Shown here piece after piece: positions 55,231 through 64,000 of a stretch of 64,000 nucleotides of DNA (position 1 is its first letter; every line of letters begins with the position of its first letter). The stretch lies in contig CM043960.1 of NCBI GenBank assembly GCA_014529385.2, forward strand, positions 119,854,543 through 119,918,542, written 5' to 3'. The DNA comes from Adiantum capillus-veneris. Its lineage: Eukaryota; Streptophyta; Polypodiopsida; Polypodiales; Pteridaceae. Below the pieces are notes generated by a model that had not been told where the DNA came from, did not search any database, and worked only from the letters and a program-made list of their open reading frames with translations. The position numbers and the translations under genes are program-made.

Positions 55231-58093
55231 TGACACTGGGTTAGCCGCATCGCCCTCTAGCCCGGCCTGAGAGTTTAGAGTTCTTGGGTTTCAAAACCGA
55301 GAACCGCATGAATCACCATTCGAGGAGCAGGAAGTCAAGAAAACCACAAAAAAAGACATTTTTTTCTTATTATCACTGTCACCAAACCCCGAAGGACGCA
55401 TAAAATATCAGTGACCTCTCTATCCCCATAGCGGGCCGCCGTTTTTTTTTAAATCTCTCTCTTTCTCTTTCATTATTTTTCCACACTCTCTCTCTTACCC
55501 CCCCTCTTAGCCTCACATATACCCCTCTCTCCCCTCTTGTTTCTTCCCACCAGCGCCCGTGTTCCCTTTCTCTCTCACTATCTTTCCCCCCCTCTTACAC
55601 ACACACTCTCTCTCTCTCTTCCCCTCGATGGAGGAACCCGCCATGCAATAATAATATTCTCTCTCTCTCTCTCTTCTTTCCCTCTTCCTCTCTCTTCTTT
55701 ATCTCTGTCTTCTTCTTCTCTCACTCTCTCTCTCCCTCATTGTCTCTCTCGCTGCGTGTGAACAACCCACAAGGGAATAATAATAATGCACTTTCTCTCT
55801 CCCTCATTACCCACCCTTTGACCTCATTAACTCCCCCCCCCCCTTCCTCGCTCACTATCGATCGAAAGCAACCCGGAGGGCCCCCCCAAGCTCTCTCTCT
55901 TCCTCTCGCGCATTCTCTGGACTAGCCCGAGTGCGCGCGGAAACCGGCCCTCTCTCTCTCTTATCCACACCCACTCCCTCACCTTCTCCCTCCCTCGCCA
56001 CCTCACCCCGCTCTCCAGCTCACTCTGTGTCGGAGGCCCAAAGGCGCAGCAGTAAAATAGGACAAACTCTCTCTCTCTCTCTTATTCTTATCTACACACA
56101 CACCCTCTCACACCCCCTCCCTCGCTCTCTGGGTCGACAACATCAGAACTCTCCCTCTTTCTCTCTCCCGTTGGCCTATGCAGGCGCCGCCCTCATGGAA
56201 TTTCTCTCTCTCTCTTATTCTATACACACACACCCACTACACACACACACACACACCCTCTCCCCCTCCCATTTTTTCCCCAGCGCCCGCGCTCCCTCTC
56301 TCTCTCTCACTCTCGTGCTCTCAAGTTGTTTCCCTGCACACGCACACAGTAAGCACGTAAATAAATTTATATATATATATATATATATATACAAAATTTA
56401 TAAATAATACCCCTTCCCCTTCTCTCTCGTTCCCACACACCGCACGCATACATACGCATACGCACACCTACATACACATACGCATGCACACACAACACAC
56501 AAACACAATCACACAGTCACCAATACACACACACATGCATAAAAGAACTTACACAGATACACATACATGCACACACGCATATACGCACCCACAATAAAAA
56601 AAAGCGAAGGAATCAATGCCAAATAAAAGAAGACGGCCAACTCACGCATCACCAACACCAAAACAAGAAGTGGCGCCGAAGGCATGCCTCGGCCGGCATC
56701 AAAAGGAGGTAGCACATAGCATCTCGGCTTCTCGCAACAAAATACCAATTATGGCAGCCCTAAACCTCACACCGACACCCATAAAACCCTTGTAAATTCC
56801 CCAAAGCCCCACTCTTCCCTAATAACCTAGGCATGGCTAGTGGGTTGTAAAAAGAACTCTTCCCCCACCCCACTCTTCCCTCTCTCTATCTCTACCTTCT
56901 CTCTCTCTATCTCTCTTAGTAGAGAGGCATCTAGATCTTTTCCTGCGACCAGTGGATATTTGCAAGGACCATTTGGTAAGGACCACCTCTCAAGCCTATA
57001 TAAAGAGGCCTCCGCTAAGCACAAAGAGAGAGACACAAGGGAGGAATACACTAGCTCCATGCATTCCATATGGTAAGCACCACTAAGCACATAATGCACC
57101 CCAAGCTAGAGAGCTCATGGAATCATGTTGAGTTGAAAGCTTGGGCATTTTAATATTGGCAACATCACCATTTGCCTCATTATCCACCATACCATGGTTG
57201 AGTTACTAGTTAGGCCCACTCCATGCACATAAGGTAGTCACTACTCTCCCTCAACGCAACATGAGCACGCTTTGATTGATTTCATCGATACCATGCTACC
57301 TTGGACCACTCTCGATGTGGGTGATTGACATCGTCAGTGGTGGCTGCATCGTCTTGATGTTCTCCCTCAACTAACCTTCCCGCTAACTCCAACTTCACCA
57401 TGCACCATATGGTGCTCACATTCCATCATGAATCCCTAGTGCCAAGAGCCAGGTTTGTAACCATCAAGACCACCATTTGTAAGTATCATCATCGCCAATA
57501 AAAGGGTGCTATGTTGTCTTGATCTTTGGGGTCCATTCTCAATTCTCCTTAGTTTTGCTTTCTCACATTCGCGGGATGCTTTGTGTCATGTATATCACTC
57601 TACTTGTACTCCATCACGTGCGGCCTCTCCAACCAGTCAGTAAGTATCATCATCACCAATAAAAGGGTGCTATGTTGTCTTGATATCTGGGGTCCATTCT
57701 CTGTTCTCCTTAGTTTTGCTTTCTCACATTCGCGGGATGCTTTGTGTCATGTATATCACTCTGCTTGTACTCCATCATGTGCGGCCTCTCCAATCAGTCA
57801 GTAAGCTCCATTCCAACCTTGTCACATATCTCCCTCGTACACACACTCCTAAGTGTTGACTAGGCATTTTCTACATGTGGACGTTTGCTATATCACCGTT
57901 TCATGTTCGTTACCTAGAGGGCATCTCACTTTTGCTACCCTAGGTCATGTATGTCTGCGTCCTAGCCGCACTTATGCTAGGTGGTGCCCCTCTCTGCCTA
58001 TAGGATTAGTCCTACCTTGAGATGATGGTTGGGATGTTCAGGCTATGTGTGGTGTAGAGGCCACCCCATATGGCATGTCTTTTCCGGCTATCA
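55231..58093 (+). mobile_element. Gypsy A 3' LTR (about 2.86 kb)
   Basis: The start (TGACACTGGG) is set by the purine tract and the end (ggctatca, 58093) by comparison with the 5' LTR. The first 1.7 kb are unusually TC-rich with TCTC runs, AC runs (56220-56260), an AT run (56369-56391) and a Cys-poor low-complexity character. The last 1.14 kb (56953 on) matches the 5' LTR and contains an extra 161-bp tandem copy (57479-57800). The long frames here are repeats, not genes. Confidence 0.7.
57479..57800 (+). repeat. 161-bp tandem duplication within the LTR
   Basis: 'gtaagtatcatcatc' recurs at 57479 and 57640 with matching text. The 5' LTR has a single copy. Confidence 0.85.
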
Positions 58094-58297
58094 GCATATC
58101 TTTGCCAGTGATACTACAGTTGGACTACACCGAGTTGGTCTAACTATCGGAGTGATGGCACACTTATCTACTCACCTCACTCACTAGTGGTTAATACTAG
58201 ACCGTTGTACTAGTTCCCTTTTTATATTCCCTTATGTTTTGTAGACCTCCTATCTTGAGTTTGTGAAGAAGAAGAAGTACAATCTTTTGCCTCCATC

Positions 58298-58363
<66 letters not shown>

Positions 58364-58962
58364 TGAAGAGCTCAAACTCTCTCATTCTCTTTCTCTTGAC
58401 ACTAGGCACTCTGAAATGCAAACCTAACTTTTCACCAATATTTCAACACGGTCACCTTTTCATTAAATGCAAGTGTCTTTGTCATGAAGTAGGTGACGAT
58501 CATTCAATATGGCTTTCATCATCATTGAAATGGAAAAAAACACATTCTAAGTAATGTTAGAATTTGAAGCTTTTGACATGACCAATGCATCCGAAACGCC
58601 CAAAAATCTAAAAAATGAGCCTCGTTCTAACACCCGAAGAGGAAGAAAATGCCAAAACAGCCCCTAAAGGGGGTTTTTCAAACGGGGAGGGGGGCATTGA
58701 ATTTTTCTTTTGAAATGGCCTTTACATGCCATTTGATAGTATTTTCCTCCCGGCATGTAGAGGCCATTCCAAAATTTATTCAACAAAAATCCTTTTTTTG
58801 GGTTTTTTGGTCTTTTCTCCCTCTTCGAATGTCAGAGAAGGCAATTAGTTTTAGGGTAAGCCCAACTTGTGGAATCATATGAGAAATCCCTCTAGCCACC
58901 TAGGAAAACATAAATGATGAGATGGTCCAATAGCAACAAGTTGCAACCTCTCTAGCCAATGA
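58094..58962. other. Flanking AT-rich sequence with a TG microsatellite
   Basis: A (TG)n run at 58300-58361. No gene was seen. Short open frames here carry no domain. Confidence 0.5.
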
Positions 58963-61004
58963 TTGTAAAGTACTAAGCCTATATTAGAAGCTATTCTTGA
59001 ATCAATCAATCACACTTTGAGCATTATCATTGTGTCTTTACTCTCTCTCTCTCTCTCTCTCTCTATGCTCTTGCACTTGGCATAACCTAACCATAACCTC
59101 CATATCTCTAACCCTAAACTTAATGCCATGGTTAACCTAAGGCTTCACCCTCCATAGCCTAATGCTAGCCATTGATGATTAAGGGACCAAGCTTACACAT
59201 ATAACCCACCAAGTGGTATCAGAGTTGAGGGTTCTAAGCGTAGGCATATTAGTTTCTATTGCACTATCATCCCTAATAATCTTACTCCCTAATCACCATT
59301 TGGGCTTGAGCATTCTCCACTACCCTTTTGGTGATTAGACAAGGAGCAAATTGTGTTTACATTTTAATTGCAATTAGTGTATGTGTTTCATTGCATTTTC
59401 CAATTGATTTTTGTGCAACTTTTGCTTCAAAATTAGTTTTTACGCAAGCTTCAAATCATTGCATCACTTTGTTGGATACACACTTGCTCTAATTGGCTTT
59501 CCATTAGGAAGAGAATGGGGTGTAGGAGGGCCTCTTTACTTGCCATGAGCTTATGGAGGTGATTAACATTTTGACAAATAGGTATACGCCATGTGTGCAA
59601 GAATGGTGGGTGTGTAAGAGATGTGTAAGATTGGTCAAAGGATTCACTTTTCCCCCCAAAAAGGAGGTGGAAACTTTTATGATTTTCGGCCTTCCATAAC
59701 TCTCACATATGATCTCTGATTTGAGCGGAGATCACACGTCTACAATCTACACATCGAGCCCTTTCCATAGATATGCTACATGATATGGTTTTACCCGCTA
59801 GATTTTAAATTCCATTTTGGGGGGAAACTTTGAATTCAAATAAACTAGCCGTTTTGCCTGTTTGAATTCAAAAGTTGTCCTTTGATTACTTTCTTAATAC
59901 AAAAGGTTTGACTTCCTTAAACTATCAAATAAAGAGGCCCTCCTAGACCCCATTCTCTTCCTAATGCATAGTCACAAGTAATTGCATGATTAATCCTACA
60001 TAAATAGAGCACCATTTCTCTGTAATTTCCTTCAAATTGAAGCTAAAGTGTGTGTGTGTGTGTGTGTGTGTGCACGCACGCGTTGTTTTGGTGGGAACCT
60101 CCTAGTTTGAGGAGGCAAGGAAGTCAACTTGGCAGTTACTTAATTCTATACAAGTCCCAAAATGAACGAGTCATGAGTGCTTCATTGAATCACAACCATT
60201 CTTAACCCACCATCATCACTATCTCTCCCAACTTTGGCCCTGCACTGCATAAAGCTGCTCCTTGCTCTACCATTGAAGCCACTTTTCTGCACGAGATTTT
60301 GTCCATGCACAATTGCTGCCAAGGAGCCACATCGTCAAACTTGCAATTGGCCAGCCTCACTACAATTGGGCTCTTGCAATATTTTTCTAGTTGTTTGCCC
60401 CTTATTGCTCCACATAAGAGCTAGCAAATGATAATCATAAAAAAACTTGCCCCATTTGATGTCATGACCTCACATGCTTGGTCGCAACATCAGCCTGCAA
60501 GTTCTCGATATATTTGATAACATTTAACCCACTTCTTTTCCTTCACGTGGCCTACATTAGGGCTCAATTACTACAATTTTCTCATGCACATACTCATCTT
60601 GTGATGCCTCATCGATGCCAGCCCAGTGCACATATTATTTTATTGCCTTAGCAAGGATACTGTTGCACCTGCTCTCATTAACCTGTAAAGCCTCCCTTTT
60701 ATTTTTGCAATATTATTTATTGGGATTTATCATAGCAACGATTCTCACTACTTGGCCTTGCATCTTTCTAAGCCCTCATTCCCACAGTGCGGTTCCAAGG
60801 CCCACATTACCGTGAGCTCCATGCTCAGAGCCTTTTACTTTTGTATTTAGGAGCACTCCCACGGGCTAAAGCTACTCCAAGACCACCTGCCACAAACACA
60901 CCTTGATGGAAATACAAGTGATGATAGAAATGTATACAACCTATATTAGAGGCTATTCTTTAATCAATCTATCTCACTTTGAGCATTATAATTGTGTCTA
61001 ATCT

Positions 61005-61045
<41 letters not shown>

Positions 61046-61187
61046 GCTATTGCACTTGGCATAACCTAACCCTAACCTCCATATCTCTAACCCTAACCCA
61101 AACACCATGGTTAAGCTAAGGCTTCACCCTCAATAGCCTAACGCTAGCCATTGATGATTAGGGTACCATGTTTTTGCATCTAGCCCA
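58963..61187 (+). mobile_element. Possible non-coding LTR element (LARD/TRIM-like, 2.2 kb)
   Basis: Direct repeats 58963-59208 and 60932-61187 share 'cctatattag', a TC run, 'ttgcacttggcataaccta', 'ggcttcaccct' and 'gctagccattgatgatta'. They start TGTA and end CCCA. A primer site TGGTATCAGAG (59214-59224) follows the left repeat. The 1.7-kb interior has no coding sequence. A target duplication was not confirmed (atgat versus ataag), so the exact ends may be off. Confidence 0.55.
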
Positions 61188-61699
61188 ATAAGTAGAAATT
61201 TATTTTTAGGTTTTTGGGCGTTCTAGAAGCATTGCTGGTGTCAAAAACTTCAAATTCTGCCACTAGTTAATAGTTTTGTGAATTTGTTTTTTCATTTTGG
61301 CAATAACAAAATCCATATTGAATGTGTGGTTCCTAGTCCATGAAAATGAAACTCGCTTTTAATAAAAAGGTGATTGTTGGATCGTTGAATGAGTGGGTGA
61401 TACCTTTTTAATATTTTTGTTAATAATAGCCTATTTGTATATGTAACATTGGCCCTTATCTCATTGGAGGAGCTCTTTCTTCCATCTCTTCTATAAGGCT
61501 CTCTAAAAGATCTCTAAAATTTCCTAATGAACAAACAAATTGGCACGCATGCCAAATAATGAAGATCTCAAGCTCTGAAGCTCATGTGTGTGTGTGTGTG
61601 TGTGTGATTGTGTGTGTGCTCATGTGTGTGTGTATGAGAGAGAGAGAGAGAAGGGGGGGGGGGGGGGGGTATAGGAGGCTAATGCATGTACTAAGAGAA
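61188..61699. other. AT-rich stretch with TG, GA and poly-G simple repeats
   Basis: TG runs (61587-61633), a GA run (61637-61652) and an 18-nt G run end near 61670. No coding frame of note. Confidence 0.6.
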
Positions 61700-63340
61700 G
61701 ATTTATGTGGACGATTATTGTTCTTTTTTAAGAATTCAATACGTGGGATATCTAAAAGGTCTCTTTTCCAAGAGAACTTCTGGTCATAGTCTGCTACACA
61801 AGGGTTATGTAGTTCAATTAAAAGTTAAGGAATTGGATAGTAATGACAAAAAATCCAGTTGGTGTAGTGAACCCAATTTTAAAGGTTGGTTGAATTTTTA
61901 AGCAGTTGGGATAAACAAGATTAATCTCATCCAAGAATAAATCTATTGTTGAGGCTTAATAAGTCATCCATATATTTGTAAGTATGATTAAAATGTGGAA
62001 TTTTATGATAATTACTTTTGTCACTCATGGTTTTGAGAAACCATGTATATTCAAAGAAGGCTAAGTATAGATTACACATTACAGGTGAGCAAGAAAATCC
62101 CATGGGAATGCCCTAGCTTTTCTTAAAGCACTATCCTCGGAAGAGGATGGTACAGTTATCAAGTACTGAAGATAAGTTTTATATCATGAAAGTGAAGGGG
62201 ATGAGAAGATTGTGGTTTTTTAATCCATCTAGGTTTTCTGGAGAGCGATATGTAAAAGAAGCCATTAGTCCTAGCATTTTTGAAGGCTAGTTTAATCATC
62301 TGAGATAGAACATCTTTCAGTCCTAATTCACCTTCCAAAGCTATATTCTTATAGCACTGAGTAATATCAACTGTGAAAAGATGGAAAATTTGTTTAGGGA
62401 GGTTTAGTGTAACCTCAGTGGCATTTTTACCAATCAGAATGGGTTATAGTGAATTTGAAGAAAGTTAGAGCAGATTTTTTGTTTAGATGCATAGACATTC
62501 TCAAATTTTGAAAGAATCAAATCAAGACAAAGGGTAATATCTTTGGTAAAAAAACAATTCAAGGCATCAGATATCCATCTAAACTTATGCTTATGTAACT
62601 TATAGGTGGGGAAGTATTAAGTGGTGTGAATTCCTTCCCAAAAATCCTAGAGTGAGTTGCATTCCAAGCCAAGTTTGTGTATATAAGAGTGGGACAATTG
62701 GAACTTTTATCAAGTCCAACAATAAACTAGTTATGTGAAAGTTTTTGAAAATCGTCAGCTAGTTGTGGTGTGATCTAAGTGCTCTTAATAGACATCCACT
62801 AAAAAGCTATATGCGATATCTTTTGAAAGAAGCATTTTTCAACCAATTTAACTAAGTCCATTAGATTGTCTTCTCCAGTCGGAGAGTACCGACAAGGTCA
62901 GTTAAAAAGCTAAGTAAAGTTGTTAAAGCAAGATATGGGTTTTTAGGAAAAGTGGGTATGTGATTGAGTCCCTTAGCAAGGACTTTCTTTATTATGGTAT
63001 TTTCGATGAGATCTAGATTACAAGTGCAGACATGTAAGCCATAAGTATCAAAATCTCTGCAGTATGGGATAAATGTATCACAAACACAATCAGGCATAGT
63101 GTTGTGTTGTAAGAAATCATTACTGTAGACCACATTTTTCATAGGTTGTAGGTTAAAAAGTTTCAGGTTTGGTGCATGCTGTGACTGTCCTACTCCCATT
63201 TTGGTTTCTTCCTTGAAACTCACACTTTTGGATCCCTTAGCCATATAGATATATGATCTCTCTAAAGAAGCATCAGACAGACTTTCCTCCCAGATCGTCT
63301 CCAAGGTAGGTACAGTCCCTTGATTTACACTACCCTTCAT
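61700..63340 (-). pseudogene. Penelope-like reverse transcriptase remnant
   Basis: The minus strand carries a decayed RT in several frames. An open frame at 63340-62861 ends in 'LIENTIIKKVLAKGLNHIPT', like the segment before the RT fingers of Penelope-like elements (typically ...LSKGLKF-x-P). Further on (minus) come 'HKHKFRWISDALNCFFTKDI' (about 62600), 'FTVDITQCYKNI' (motif A, about 62370), 'GIPMGFSCSPVMCNLYLAFF' (motif B, about 62110), 'YKYMDDLLSLNN' (motif C, catalytic Tyr-x-Asp-Asp, about 61980) and a thumb-like 'NLVYPNCLKIQPT' (about 61910). Stops and at least four frame changes separate them. No GIY-YIG endonuclease was found. A telomerase-like or other RT is possible, but motif wording favours a Penelope-type element. 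Confidence 0.6.
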
Positions 63341-64000
63341 TGAAATATGGCTTGATTGGTCTCTAGTACTATGGTGGTTATTGCTTTACAGTTGTTGGGT
63401 TATTGCACAATTCAGTGCCAAATTGAATTTTGAAGACACCATTATGCTATCAGGGACTAGTGCTAACTCTGGTGCTAATCTGCGTCTTTTATGTTTCAAA
63501 AGGTCATGGATCACGATCCATGCACCCTAGGGTCACAATCACTTGATATTAGCACACAGGTTTGTCATAGTCTCTTGATACCTATTGAGTGATTTTTAGG
63601 TGGTTTGATTCCCCTTAGGTCTCTCAAAGGTCACTTTGTCAGTCTATTTTGTGGTTTTTGGTCTTGATTTACTTTATACTTGTTTGAGTCTCTTCTTGAA
63701 GTTTTTTGGTACCCTTGTTTTTGGAGAAGTTGTTTGTGTTGGTCTTTACTACAAGTGTGTAAGGTTACAATCCCAAAATCTAACATGGGGACATGGATTG
63801 TGATCCATGTTCCAACAGATCACAACCCCAAACTTGGTCAAATGGTTACTTGAAGTCTACGGAGTCTACTATCCACTTATTTTTGGATTTGAAAACCTTT
63901 CTCTTTGATCCATGTTCCTACACGTTTTGGCTTGAAACTTTCTAGATCAGCTCTCTTTAACTTGGTCAACCCCTTTACCCGCTCATTTTTGGGTTTGTAT
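63341..64000. repeat. Repeat carrying the gatcc-palindrome motif
   Basis: Non-coding. The palindromic motif occurs twice (63504-63523 and 63791-63810), and text such as 'tggatttgaaaacctttc' and 'gatccatgttcc' recalls 5400-5560. It runs off the window end. Confidence 0.55.

Larger units (their letters stand above)
48194..58093 (+). mobile_element. Gypsy A retrotransposon with two RNase H domains (about 9.9 kb)
   Basis: Order: truncated 5' LTR, tRNA-Asp-type primer site, leader ORF, gag, protease, RT, RNase H, archaeal-type RNase H, integrase, purine tract, long 3' LTR. A second RNase H between the first and integrase is the known mark of the Tat/Ogre branch of Ty3/gypsy. The 5' LTR lacks its first two thirds, so no target duplication can be checked; gcata follows the 3' LTR. 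Frames are broken in several places. A second, minus-strand copy lies at about 8.5-11.5 kb. Confidence 0.88.

Noticed and set aside
55537-56407. Frames in the TC-rich part of 55.5-56.4 kb
   Set aside because: Low-complexity Ser/Leu/Pro text of the gypsy A LTR.
61040-61100. Telomere-like 'taaccctaaccc' near 61.09 kb
   Set aside because: Only two partial units, in the repeat shared with 59.09 kb; no array.
62861-63340. 159-codon frame as an independent new protein
   Set aside because: It reads into downstream RT motifs in other frames, so it is the N-terminal part of a broken reverse transcriptase.

Overview
This is nuclear DNA of a land plant with a very repeat-rich genome. I infer a seed-free plant, most likely a fern, from the mixture of plant-type Ty1/copia, Ty3/gypsy, CACTA and L1-like elements, the remains of a Penelope-like reverse transcriptase, huge AG/TC/AC microsatellites, and homopolymer G/C tracts up to 131 nt. 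The species cannot be proven from the sequence. No bacterial-type operon, CRISPR array, rRNA or clear tRNA is visible. Almost everything recognisable is mobile DNA, much of it broken. The only ordinary host gene I would defend is a small secreted cysteine protein at 18.1-18.5 kb (minus). Fragments of a PP2C phosphatase (17.1-17.3 kb, minus) and possibly of a histone-H3 fold (1.4 kb, plus) are also present.

Layout. 0-8.4 kb: Copia relics at 0.85-1.2 and 6.9-7.6 kb, a 324-bp tandem array whose units each carry a foldback palindrome (1.6-2.5 kb), and a 911-bp LTR (5963-6873) with a tRNA-Asp-type primer site on its left, so its element ran leftward. 8.4-11.5 kb: a minus-strand relic of gypsy family A, with an LTR full of simple repeats and a 131-nt poly-G tract. 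11.5-16.9 kb: a plus-strand, 5'-truncated chromodomain element (gypsy family B) with a 1.56-kb 3' LTR. 17-20.3 kb: PP2C fragment, the secreted-protein gene, and an L1-like LINE remnant (minus). 21022-26242: a CACTA transposon whose two ends are intact, with 14-bp TIRs and a 3-bp GTT target duplication.

26.2-46.9 kb is a nest of insertions readable from target duplications. A plus-strand gypsy B copy (26.76-28.83 kb, resuming at 46.54 kb) was split by a minus-strand gypsy B element (28827-46539, TSD TTAAG). The 5' LTR of that element was hit twice within 13 bp: by Copia 1 (34171-39740, TSD TAATG, nearly intact coding) and by Copia 2 (39759-44969, older, many stops). A second, truncated CACTA (46894-48193) cuts the outer gypsy B copy.

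48.2-58.1 kb: a plus-strand gypsy A element with gag, protease, reverse transcriptase, its own RNase H plus a second archaeal-type RNase H, and integrase. This dual-RNase-H order is known from the Tat/Ogre lineage. Its 5' LTR is truncated and its 3' LTR is about 2.9 kb. 58.9-61.2 kb: a probable non-coding LTR element (LARD/TRIM-like). 61.7-63.3 kb (minus): a decayed Penelope-like reverse transcriptase. The window ends in a repeat carrying the same 20-bp palindromic motif seen at 5.4 kb.

The elements do not act as one system. The value of the window is the readable order of insertions, two rarely described elements (Penelope-like RT, CACTA with fused transposase parts), and the low-complexity structures. 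All similarity statements come from reading the sequence by eye.
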